18,088 nt of DNA, from contig JAFRZC010000079.1 of the NCBI GenBank assembly GCA_017442765.1, positions 1-18,088 of the forward strand, read 5' to 3'. This document shows, in pieces, positions 7,472-14,033 of this stretch. The first letter of the stretch is position 1. Every line of letters begins with the position of its first letter. The position numbers and the translations under genes are program-made. The notes beneath the pieces were generated by a model that had not been told where the DNA came from, did no database searches, and worked only from the letters and a program-made list of their open reading frames with translations. Source of the DNA: Prevotella sp. (GTDB lineage Bacteria; Bacteroidota; Bacteroidia; Bacteroidales; Bacteroidaceae).

Positions 7472-8632
7472 ATGGGAAAATTAAGAAACTACATCAACAA
7501 AATAAAGCCCCACTTTGAGGAGGGGGGTAAGTTGCATGCTTTCCAAAGTGTGTTCGATGGCTTTGAGACTTTTCTCTATGTGCCTAACACGACGCGGAAG
7601 ACCGGTGTCAATATTCACGACAGTATCGACTCGAAGCGCATCATGAGTATGGTGGTCATCGCTTTGATGCCGGCGATGCTTTTCGGCATGTATAATGTCG
7701 GTTATCAGAATTACCTGGCTGCTGGGACACTGGCACAAGCCTCTTTCTGGGAAGTCTTTTTCTATGGATTTCTTGCCGTTCTTCCTAAGATACTTGTAAG
7801 CTATATCGTCGGTCTCGGTATTGAGTTCGCCTGGGCGCAGTGGAAGCACGAGGAGATACAGGAGGGCTATTTGGTCTCAGGTATTCTAATACCGCTGATA
7901 GTTCCAGTTGGATGTCCGTTATGGATGCTGGCCCTGGCCTGTGCCTTCTCGGTCATCTTTTGTAAGGAAATCTTCGGCGGAACGGGTATGAACATCTTTA
8001 ATCCGGCCATTGCCGCGCGTATGTTCCTGTTTTTCTCTTATCCGTCGAAGATGACGGGCGACACTATCTGGGTGGCGCAAGACAAGATATTCGGTCTCGG
8101 CAATACGCTTCCCGATGGTTTCACGGCGGCTACTCCGCTTGGACAGATTGGTCAGGGGGCAATGCCCGACGCTTCTCTTTGCGACATGATTGTCGGTCTT
8201 ATTCCCGGAAGTATCGGTGAGACGAGTGTCATCGCCATTGCCATTGGTGCCTTTATCCTGCTTTGGACGGGCATTGCCTCGTGGCGCACGATGCTGAGCG
8301 TCTTTGTCGGCGGTTCGTTGATGGCGTTGATTTTCCATAAGACAGGTATGACAGCTATTCCCATTGAGGAGCATCTTGTGCTGGGCGGATTCGCTTTTGG
8401 TGCGGTGTTCATGGCAACCGACCCTGTTACGTCGTGTCGTACAAACACTGGTAAATACATCTTCGGTTTCCTTGTTGGCGCAATGGCAGTGATAGTCCGT
8501 GTGATGAACCCAGGTTATCCAGAGGGAATGATGCTTGCCATCTTCTTAGGCAATATGTTTGCCCCGACAATCGACCACTTCGTTGTAGCACGTAATATCT
8601 CAAAACGCATGAAGAGAGGAGGTATAAAATGA
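7472..8632 (+). CDS. nqrB: Na+-translocating NADH:quinone reductase subunit B
   Basis: Integral membrane subunit carrying covalent FMN and riboflavin and forming much of the Na+ path and quinone site. At 386 residues it is close to the Bacteroidota norm. It has a soluble N-terminal ~55 residues followed by about ten hydrophobic helices. The flavinylation site is recognisable as DGFTAATPL (215-223), with Thr221 as the expected phosphoester-linked FMN acceptor. This reads TAAT where the textbook motif is S/TGAT. Conserved segments include GGTGMNIFNPAIAARMF (169-185) and FMATDPVTSCRTNTGKYIFG (313-332). FMN attachment needs the transferase ApbE, which is not encoded in this window. The gene ends with the coding sequence for KRGGIK, which also contains the AGGAGGT signal for nqrC, and overlaps nqrC by 4 bases. 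Confidence 0.97.
   Translation: MGKLRNYINKIKPHFEEGGKLHAFQSVFDGFETFLYVPNTTRKTGVNIHDSIDSKRIMSMVVIALMPAMLFGMYNVGYQNYLAAGTLAQASFWEVFFYGFLAVLPKILVSYIVGLGIEFAWAQWKHEEIQEGYLVSGILIPLIVPVGCPLWMLALACAFSVIFCKEIFGGTGMNIFNPAIAARMFLFFSYPSKMTGDTIWVAQDKIFGLGNTLPDGFTAATPLGQIGQGAMPDASLCDMIVGLIPGSIGETSVIAIAIGAFILLWTGIASWRTMLSVFVGGSLMALIFHKTGMTAIPIEEHLVLGGFAFGAVFMATDPVTSCRTNTGKYIFGFLVGAMAVIVRVMNPGYPEGMMLAIFLGNMFAPTIDHFVVARNISKRMKRGGIK
8617..8623 (+). promoter_or_regulatory. Strong Shine-Dalgarno for nqrC inside the nqrB 3' end
   Basis: AGGAGGT lies 5 bases before the nqrC ATG (8629), within the last codons of nqrB. This is unusual here: the other starts in the window have A-rich or weak upstream sequence. It supports the ATG at 8629 and suggests independent or boosted re-initiation at the ATGA overlap. 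Confidence 0.6.
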
Positions 8633-9303
8633 GCAAGCTGAATACCAATAGCAACGTTTACATTATTTTGTATAGTACGTTGCTCGTCATCATCGTAGCC
8701 TTTCTGCTGGCTTTCATCTTTCAGGCCTTGAAGCCTGCGCAGGATGCCAATGTAGCCCTTGACCAGAAAAAGCAGATACTTAATTCTTTGAATATTCGTG
8801 GTTTGGACGGTCAAGAAGCTGAAGCCAAATACAAAGAGGTTGTCCTTGCCGAGAAGGGCATGGGTGATGCGAAATACTACGATTGTAAGATTGATGGGAA
8901 GCAGAAATACGTCTTTCCATTGAAGGGCATGGGTTTATGGGGTGGTATCAGCGGCTTTGTATCCGTTGATGAAGACCTCAATACCATCTATGGCGCCTAT
9001 TTCAATCATGAGGGCGAGACTGCTGGTCTGGGCGCGGAGATAAAGGATTCTCAGGAATGGCAGGAGCGTTTTCGCGGAAAGAAGATTTTTTCCGATGACG
9101 GACAGCTTGCCATCGGCGTGGTAAAGAAAGTTGAAAACCCCAATTCGCAGGTTGACTGTGTGACAGGAGCGACCCTCACTTCGAATGGCGTTAACGATAT
9201 GTTGCGCGAAGGACTCTCGAAGTATGTTAAGGAATTGCAGGAGCAAAGTCGCGTTGTAGAGGACAGTCACCAGCATAACGGCGAAGGCGAGTATAATGAA
9301 TAA
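8629..9303 (+). CDS. nqrC: Na+-translocating NADH:quinone reductase subunit C
   Basis: Membrane-anchored subunit with an extracytoplasmic FMN-binding domain; it relays electrons between the NqrD/E iron-sulphur centre and NqrB. 224 residues. One N-terminal transmembrane helix (~10-32). The conserved patch HEGETAGLGAEI is at 127-138. The flavinylation motif DCVTGAT is at 176-182, with Thr182 the expected covalent FMN site. The acidic, histidine-containing tail (EDSHQHNGEGEYNE) is not a conserved part and runs into a 7-base tandem repeat covering the stop codon. The start overlaps the nqrB stop (ATGA) and has an AGGAGGT signal. A 21-base gap separates it from nqrD, among the larger gaps in the operon. 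Confidence 0.97.
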   Translation: MSKLNTNSNVYIILYSTLLVIIVAFLLAFIFQALKPAQDANVALDQKKQILNSLNIRGLDGQEAEAKYKEVVLAEKGMGDAKYYDCKIDGKQKYVFPLKGMGLWGGISGFVSVDEDLNTIYGAYFNHEGETAGLGAEIKDSQEWQERFRGKKIFSDDGQLAIGVVKKVENPNSQVDCVTGATLTSNGVNDMLREGLSKYVKELQEQSRVVEDSHQHNGEGEYNE

Positions 9304-9320
9304 TGAATAGTGAAGTAAAG
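9293..9320. repeat. Heptanucleotide tract spanning the nqrC stop
   Basis: Units of seven bases, ATAATGA, ATAATGA, ATAGTGA, then a decayed AGTAAAG, run from the last codons of nqrC through its TAA stop (9301-9303) into the nqrC-nqrD gap. Gain or loss of a unit would alter the final residues of NqrC and the distance to nqrD. Confidence 0.6.
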
Positions 9321-9324
9321 AGAT

Positions 9325-9948
9325 ATGGCATTATTTAGTAAACAGAATAAAGAGGCGTTCTCCAATCCGCTGAGCCTCGACCATCCGATTCTCGTACAGG
9401 TGTTGGGCATCTGCTCGGCATTGGCCGTCACATCCCAGTTGAAGCCCGCTATCGTGATGGGACTTGCCGTAACCGTTATTACGGCGTTCGCAAATGTAAT
9501 CATCTCACTTATCCGCAAGACGATTCCCAACCGCATACGTATTATCGTACAGCTGGTTGTCGTCGCCGCGCTGGTGACCATCGTCTCGCAGGTGCTGAAG
9601 GCCTATTCCTACGATGTGAGTGTGCAGCTCTCTGTGTATGTGGGTTTGATTATCACGAACTGCATCCTGATGGGTCGTCTTGAGGCTTTCGCGATGCAGA
9701 ACAAGCCTTGGCCGTCGTTCCTCGACGGTGTGGGCAACGGTCTTGGCTATGCGATGATACTTGTCATCGTAGGTGCTGTTCGAGAGTTGCTCGGACGCGG
9801 CACGTTGCTGGGGTTCACCATTATTCCGCAAGGTGCTTATGAAGCAGGTTATGTGAACAACGGCATGATGACCATGCCCGCCATGGCACTCATCCTCGTC
9901 GGATGCGTCATTTGGGTACACCGTGCATATTTTTATAAGGAGAAATAA
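9325..9948 (+). CDS. nqrD: Na+-translocating NADH:quinone reductase subunit D
   Basis: Polytopic membrane subunit of the NqrDE/RnfAE family, 207 residues with six predicted helices. NqrD and NqrE form an inverted-repeat pair that holds an intramembrane [2Fe-2S] cluster. The two expected ligand cysteines are present: Cys30 in QVLGICSALAVTSQ and Cys112 in IITNCILMGRLEAFAM. Family segments GVGNGLGYAMILVIVGAVRELLG and GTLLGFTIIP follow. The ATG at 9325 is supported by the standard family N-terminus (ALFSKQNKEAFSNPLSLDHP). nqrE begins 3 bases after the stop, so the two are probably translationally coupled. Confidence 0.97.
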   Translation: MALFSKQNKEAFSNPLSLDHPILVQVLGICSALAVTSQLKPAIVMGLAVTVITAFANVIISLIRKTIPNRIRIIVQLVVVAALVTIVSQVLKAYSYDVSVQLSVYVGLIITNCILMGRLEAFAMQNKPWPSFLDGVGNGLGYAMILVIVGAVRELLGRGTLLGFTIIPQGAYEAGYVNNGMMTMPAMALILVGCVIWVHRAYFYKEK

Positions 9949-9951
9949 GTT

Positions 9952-10575
9952 ATGGACCACATGATAAGTTTATTCTTCCGGTCGATATTTGTCGACAACA
10001 TGATTTTCGCGTTCTTCCTCGGCATGTGCTCTTATCTTGCCGTTTCGAAGACGGTGAAGACATCGCTTGGCCTTGGTCTTGCCGTAACGTTTGTGTTGCT
10101 CATCACGGTTCCTGTCAACTATCTGCTTCAGACGAAGGTGCTCAGCCCCGATGGTCTCTTCGGTGTCGACCTGACCTATCTGAGTTTCATCCTTTTCATT
10201 GCGGTGATAGCCGGCATCGTGCAGCTTGTTGAGATGACCGTTGAGAAGTATTCTCCTTCGCTCTATGCAGCCTTGGGTATCTTCTTGCCGCTCATTGCCG
10301 TGAACTGTGCCATCATGGGTGCCTCGCTCTTCATGCAACAGCGCATCAACCTCGACCCGTCTAACTCGCAGTACATCGGTTCCGTTTGGGATGCCATGGT
10401 TTATGCTATTGGCTCGGGTATCGGGTGGACGCTGGCTATCGTTGCTCTGGGTGCTATCCGCGAGAAGTTGCAATATAGTGATGTTCCCAAGCCGCTTCAG
10501 GGTCTTGGCATCGTATTCATCACGGTAGGGTTGATGGCTATGGCCATGATGTGTTTTTCAGGACTTAACATATAA
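9952..10575 (+). CDS. nqrE: Na+-translocating NADH:quinone reductase subunit E
   Basis: Polytopic membrane partner of NqrD (207 residues, six predicted helices, inverted topology). It supplies the other half of the intramembrane [2Fe-2S] site through Cys26 ([13 protein letters not shown]) and Cys119 ([14 protein letters not shown]). Other family signatures are [11 protein letters not shown] near the N-terminus and [20 protein letters not shown] in the C-terminal third. It starts 3 bases after nqrD. nqrF follows after 9 bases (TAG and TAGGT-containing spacer). Same length as NqrD and visibly homologous to it, as expected for an ancient duplication. Confidence 0.97.
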   Translation: MDHMISLFFRSIFVDNMIFAFFLGMCSYLAVSKTVKTSLGLGLAVTFVLLITVPVNYLLQTKVLSPDGLFGVDLTYLSFILFIAVIAGIVQLVEMTVEKYSPSLYAALGIFLPLIAVNCAIMGASLFMQQRINLDPSNSQYIGSVWDAMVYAIGSGIGWTLAIVALGAIREKLQYSDVPKPLQGLGIVFITVGLMAMAMMCFSGLNI

Positions 10576-10584
10576 TAGATAGGT

Positions 10585-11853
10585 ATGGCACAATTTATTT
10601 TATATAGCATCTTAGTCTTTTTAGTTACGATACTTCTGCTCGTGACCGTGTTGCTTGTGGCAAAAAGCTACCTCTCGCCCAGCGGGAACGTGAATATTGT
10701 GGTCAACGGCGACCGCACGCTCAGTGTGGCGCAGGGCAACAACCTCATGGCAACGCTCAATGAGAACGGCATCTTCCTGCCTTCCGCCTGCGGTGGCAAA
10801 GCCTCGTGTGGCCAATGCAAGGTGCAGGTGCTTGAGGGTGGGGGAGAGATACTCGACTCCGAAAAGCCCCATTTCACCCGTAAGCAGATTAAGGACCATT
10901 GGCGGCTGGGTTGTCAGTGTAAGGTGAAGAGCGACATGAATATACACATCGATGAGAGCATTCTCGGTGTGAAGGAATACGAGTGCACCGTCATCTCCAA
11001 CAAGAACGTTGCCACGTTCATCAAGGAGTTCAAGGTGCAGCTACCCGCAGGTGAGCACATGGATTTCCTGCCCGGCTCCTATGCCCAGATAAAGATTCCC
11101 GCTTTCGACTGTATCGATTACGATCGTGATATTGACAAGTTGCTTATCGGCGATGAGTACCTGCCGGCGTGGAAGAAGTTCGGACTCTTCCCATTGAAGT
11201 GTAAGAATCCCGAGCCCACCATCCGCGCCTACTCCATGGCCAATTATCCCGCCGAGGGCGATGTCTTTATGCTCACCGTGCGCATCGCCACCCCGCCGTT
11301 CAAGGCCGATAAGAGCGGTTTCATGGAGGTCAACCCGGGTATCGCCTCCAGCTACATCTTCTCATTGAAGCCTGGCGACAAGGTTATCATGAGCGGTCCC
11401 TTCGGCGACTTCCATCCCCACTTCGACTCGAAGCGCGAGATGATTTGGGTTGGTGGCGGAGCAGGCATGGCACCCCTTCGCGCACAGATCATGCACATGA
11501 CCAAGACCCTTCACACGACAGACCGCGAGATGCACTATTTCTATGGTGCCCGCGCACTCAACGAGGTGTTCTATCTTGACGACTTCCTTAGTCTTGAAAA
11601 AGAATTCCCCAACTTCCACTTCCACCTCGCCCTCGACCGTCCCGACCCCGCTGCCGATGCGGCAGGTGTCAGCTATACCCCTGGCTTTGTCCATCAGGTG
11701 ATGCACGACACCTATCTCAAAGACCACGAGGCCCCCGAGGATGTGGAATACTACATGTGCGGTCCCGGCCCCATGTCGAAAGCCGTTGTCGGCATGCTCG
11801 ACTCTCTTGGCGTAGAGCCCGAGAGCATCCTCTACGACGACTTCGGAGGATGA
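10585..11853 (+). CDS. nqrF: Na+-translocating NADH:quinone reductase subunit F (NADH-oxidising)
   Basis: Entry subunit of Na+-NQR: oxidises NADH through FAD and passes electrons to a [2Fe-2S] cluster. 422 residues. One N-terminal membrane helix (~5-26). The ferredoxin-type domain carries Cys69, Cys75, Cys78 (ACGGKASCGQCKVQV) and Cys110 (LGCQCKV). The FAD-binding motif RAYSMANYP is at 214-222. The NADH-binding domain has VGGGAGMAPLR at 289-299 and YYMCGPGPM at 389-397 with the conserved Cys392. It ends YDDFGG, the usual NqrF terminus. It is the last gene of the operon: no accessory nqrM or apbE follows, and a GC-rich palindrome starts 3 bases past the stop. All cofactor ligands are intact, so the complex should be active. 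Confidence 0.97.
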   Translation: MAQFILYSILVFLVTILLLVTVLLVAKSYLSPSGNVNIVVNGDRTLSVAQGNNLMATLNENGIFLPSACGGKASCGQCKVQVLEGGGEILDSEKPHFTRKQIKDHWRLGCQCKVKSDMNIHIDESILGVKEYECTVISNKNVATFIKEFKVQLPAGEHMDFLPGSYAQIKIPAFDCIDYDRDIDKLLIGDEYLPAWKKFGLFPLKCKNPEPTIRAYSMANYPAEGDVFMLTVRIATPPFKADKSGFMEVNPGIASSYIFSLKPGDKVIMSGPFGDFHPHFDSKREMIWVGGGAGMAPLRAQIMHMTKTLHTTDREMHYFYGARALNEVFYLDDFLSLEKEFPNFHFHLALDRPDPAADAAGVSYTPGFVHQVMHDTYLKDHEAPEDVEYYMCGPGPMSKAVVGMLDSLGVEPESILYDDFGG

Positions 11854-11856
11854 TGT

Positions 11857-11902
11857 CAGCCCCCTAATCTTCTCCTCTGGGGGAGGTCGGGAAGGGGCTG
11901 GA
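11857..11902. repeat. GC-rich palindromic element directly after nqrF
   Basis: CAGCCCC (11857-11863) pairs with GGGGCTG (11894-11900), with an inner CTCC/GGAG pairing around 11872-11886. The right half (TGGGGGAGGTCGGGAAGGGGCT) matches the 22-base word of the two tamB copies at 18 of 22 positions in the same orientation. As RNA it would fold strongly just past the nqr stop codon and could stabilise the 3' end or slow transcription, but no U-run follows, so it is not a standard intrinsic terminator. Confidence 0.65.
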
Positions 11903-12035
11903 AGGTCATGGATACAGACTGACAAGCACGGAAATTTGAATATAGCGACGCGGCACGCTGCGTGGAAAGGAGCATCCCGGCGATGTTCCTTTTTTGCGTG
12001 CCGTAGCAAACTGACAAAAGTGTGCGAGTGTGGAA
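11903..12035. other. Non-coding stretch with a long-loop inverted repeat
   Basis: The only structure I see is an exact 8-bp inverted repeat, CGGCACGC (11951-11958) and GCGTGCCG (11996-12003), separated by 37 bases. The open frames here are short, begin inside or opposite nqrF and have no recognisable product. Confidence 0.45.
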
Positions 12036-12071
12036 TGTTAAAATTAACATCTCGAGTGTTAATGGTTAACA
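12036..12071. promoter_or_regulatory. Tandem TGTTAA/TTAACA dyads (candidate operator pair)
   Basis: TGTTAA-AA-TTAACA (12036-12049) and TGTTAA-TGG-TTAACA (12057-12071) are separated by seven bases (TCTCGAG, containing CTCGAG). Their centres are about 21.5 bases apart, close to two helical turns, which would place two regulator dimers on one face of the DNA. They lie ~550 bases before the next gene, so a link to the glycan-uptake locus is only a guess. Confidence 0.4.
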
Positions 12072-12151
12072 TTTGAAGTGGCGCGAGAAGGCCATCGTTT
12101 CAAAATAATCTCCCCGAGGCCGCAAAATTTTCACGTATGCGTGTGCAATGC

Positions 12152-12167
12152 GTCTGCTACCGCAGAC
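12152..12167. other. Perfect 6-bp hairpin
   Basis: GTCTGC (12152-12157) and GCAGAC (12162-12167) flank a TACC loop. No U-run follows. It sits immediately before the GATGARR heptamer tract and lies between two copies of GCGTGTGCAA (12139-12148 and 12195-12204). Confidence 0.4.
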
Positions 12168-12168
12168 A

Positions 12169-12196
12169 GATGAGAGATGAAGGATGAGGGATGAGC
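12169..12196. repeat. Heptanucleotide tandem tract GATGARR x4
   Basis: Four consecutive units: GATGAGA, GATGAAG, GATGAGG, GATGAGC. The first five bases are invariant and the last two vary. Non-coding. Confidence 0.75.
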
Positions 12197-12216
12197 GTGT
12201 GCAACATTCCGGTCTG

Positions 12217-12330
12217 CGAGACATATATCTCTCAGCTCCGAGACATATATATATCGGGTTGCAAAAGACCGTCTTTCGGGTTGCGAAAGACCATGTTTGG
12301 GGAGGTGAGACATATATGTTTCAGAAGTGG
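12217..12330. repeat. Dispersed intergenic repeat, copy 2 (compound)
   Basis: GAGACATATAT occurs three times (12218-12228, 12240-12250, 12307-12317). GGGTTGCAAAAGACC (12256-12270) and GGGTTGCGAAAGACC (12278-12292) are direct repeats 22 bases apart with a GTCTTT between them, which is complementary to the AAAGAC in each. Several words match 9-110. No gene is seen. Confidence 0.6.
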
Positions 12331-12360
12331 AGAGTGGGAAGTGAAGAGTGGAAAGTGGTT
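12326..12360. repeat. Heptanucleotide tandem tract AGTGRRR x5
   Basis: Five consecutive units: AGTGGAG, AGTGGGA, AGTGAAG, AGTGGAA, AGTGGTT. The AGTG core is invariant and the strand is almost wholly purine apart from the T of each core. It directly follows the dispersed repeat cluster. Non-coding. Confidence 0.75.
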
Positions 12361-12484
12361 TGAAGGGGAGTGGATGGGTGGAAAAATGGCGTTTCCAACT
12401 TCTAAAACGACGAAAAAAACTGACAAAATTTTTGTCTTTTTCCCGTTCATGAAGTTTACGAAATGAACATTTCCATAAATAATG

Positions 12485-12619
12485 TATAATTTTTTGCCGG
12501 ATGTTTAGTGGGCAGGGCATCGGGAAACGTCTTTTAAAAGTATTGTTGTGATACTGGCTTATGCCCGATGGGTAATGAATATGACTAATGAAAAATAAAT
12601 AAAGAAAGGTTTTTGTGAC
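12485..12619 (+). promoter_or_regulatory. Candidate promoter and structured leader of the glycan-uptake locus
   Basis: TATAATTTTTTG (12485-12496) resembles, imperfectly, the Bacteroidota -7 motif; no good -33 partner is visible. Downstream, GGGCATCGGG (12515-12524) can pair with ATGCCCGATG (12561-12570) in two exclusive ways (GGGCAT/ATGCCC or CATCGGG/CCCGATG), enclosing a small hairpin AGTAT(12539-12543)/ATACT(12551-12555). A leader of this kind could regulate the operon; there is no match to a riboswitch class I know. An AAGAAAGG word lies ~10 bases before the ATG at 12620. Confidence 0.35.
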
Positions 12620-14014
12620 ATGAAAAAGATTTTATGGATGTTTGCCGCGACCATAGGGCTGACGATGCTCTGGTCTTGCGGCGACAGCGACACGATCTCG
12701 GGCTCGGCCTACGACCCCGCACAACCCGTTGTGCTGGAGTCGTTCTCGCCGACAGAGGGCATGCTCGCCACGCAGGTGATCGTGCGCGGTAAAAACTTCG
12801 GCACCGACAAGGATCTCATCCACGTGTTTTTCAACGAGAAAGAGGCTCCCGTCATCTCATCGACGGGTGAGCAGATGCTCGTGCTCGCACCGAAGCTGCC
12901 GGGCGAGGACTGTGTGGTAAAGGTTGTCGTGGGCGAGCAGGAGCAAGTTTTTGAACAGCATTTCGCCTACACCGTGCAGACAAACGTGACGACGGTGGTG
13001 GGCGGCGACCGCAGCGCGCAGAACTACCCCGTAGGCGGCGAGAGCCTTGCCGAGGTGCAGTTCAACTGCTCGATGGACCGTCCGCTGGTTATCGACTCGG
13101 AGAACAACATTTACTGTATCCTCCACGTTGGCGACGGCAACAACCCCGATGCCGTCTATGTGCTCAACGAGGAGAGCGGGAAGATTCGTATGCTCGAAAG
13201 TGAGATTACGACGTTCCTCAACCAGAACTACATCTGCTACGATGCGAACACCGACCGCTGCTACCGCTTCCACGGCAACATTGGCTCGAACGAGCTTTAC
13301 TACTACGACCGGCTCAACGACTTCGCTCAGACGCGCGGCTCCACCATCGACTGGCATCGCGAGGACGGAGTGGACGATGTGCCGACAGTGGACGGATGGA
13401 ATGCTTGGTCGTGCAAGCACCAGTGGGTGGCACGCCCGTCAGACGGACTCTGGTACGGGCGCATCGACCAGGGCTACTTCGCCTCGGTGAACCCTGAGAC
13501 GGGGCATGCCACCGACATCTCGGGAATCTATGACAAACGCCACGGCGTGGGCGGAGCGGGCTTCGCCGGAACAAGCGGCGAGTGCGACGGCATGGCCTTC
13601 GACCCGGCGGACGACACGAAGCTCTACTTCGCCATGACCGACCTCAATGCCATCCTGCTCTACGACTTCACGACGGGCAAGCTGAGCATCTACGCGGGCT
13701 CCACCGACGGCGCGTCGGGATGGATGGACGGACGCTGCTCAGAGGCACTCTTCAGCAGTCCACGGCAAATCTGCATTGACGAGGAACGCAACATGTATAT
13801 CGCCGACTCTGACAACCACTGCATCCGAAAGATTGTGATGAGCACGGGCTACGTCTCCACCGTCGCGGGCATCCCGCAAACACCTGGCTATGTCAACGGA
13901 ACAGGCGATGTGGCGCAGTTCGACACACCCGTCGGGCTCGTCATCTCACGCGACGGTACGCTCTATGTCGGCGACTCCAACAACCGGGCCATCAGAAGAA
14001 TAGCAATAGAGTAA
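12620..14014 (+). CDS. IPT/TIG plus NHL-propeller surface lipoprotein
   Basis: A 464-residue lipoprotein, probably anchored to the outer membrane and exposed at the surface. The signal peptide MKKILWMFAATIGLTM ends in an LWSC lipobox with Cys20 as the lipidated residue. An IPT/TIG immunoglobulin-like domain spans ~36-118 (SFSPTEG, then VRGKNFG). The rest (~125-464) looks like a beta-propeller; the last blades are clear NHL repeats, SSPRQICIDEERNMYIADSDNHCIRKI (two parts, 379-405) and the block ending TLYVGDSNNRAIRRI (434-461). Proteins of this type accompany SusC/SusD pairs and are thought to bind glycan or protein ligands. No catalytic residues are evident. It starts the locus; susC follows after 19 bases, so one transcript is likely. 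The ligand is unknown. Confidence 0.85.
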   Translation: MKKILWMFAATIGLTMLWSCGDSDTISGSAYDPAQPVVLESFSPTEGMLATQVIVRGKNFGTDKDLIHVFFNEKEAPVISSTGEQMLVLAPKLPGEDCVVKVVVGEQEQVFEQHFAYTVQTNVTTVVGGDRSAQNYPVGGESLAEVQFNCSMDRPLVIDSENNIYCILHVGDGNNPDAVYVLNEESGKIRMLESEITTFLNQNYICYDANTDRCYRFHGNIGSNELYYYDRLNDFAQTRGSTIDWHREDGVDDVPTVDGWNAWSCKHQWVARPSDGLWYGRIDQGYFASVNPETGHATDISGIYDKRHGVGGAGFAGTSGECDGMAFDPADDTKLYFAMTDLNAILLYDFTTGKLSIYAGSTDGASGWMDGRCSEALFSSPRQICIDEERNMYIADSDNHCIRKIVMSTGYVSTVAGIPQTPGYVNGTGDVAQFDTPVGLVISRDGTLYVGDSNNRAIRRIAIE

Positions 14015-14033
14015 AGTTGAAAAATAAAAGAAT

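Noticed and set aside
11362..12072. 236-residue minus-strand frame overlapping the nqrF end and the intergenic region
   Set aside because: Mostly antisense to nqrF, and the rest crosses palindromic repeats and the dyads; no recognisable domain.
12256..12292. Possible CRISPR-like direct repeats
   Set aside because: Only two 15-base copies 22 bases apart, with a spacer of 7 bases and no cas genes; better seen as part of a dispersed element.
12485..12490. TATAAT as a sigma70-type -10 box
   Set aside because: The primary sigma factor of this phylum recognises TAnnTTTG, and no TTGACA-like -35 is present; kept only as part of a low-confidence promoter candidate.
12131..12520. 129-residue minus-strand frame through the repeat-rich region
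   Set aside because: Its residues are translations of the heptamer and GAGACATATAT repeats; no start context and no family.
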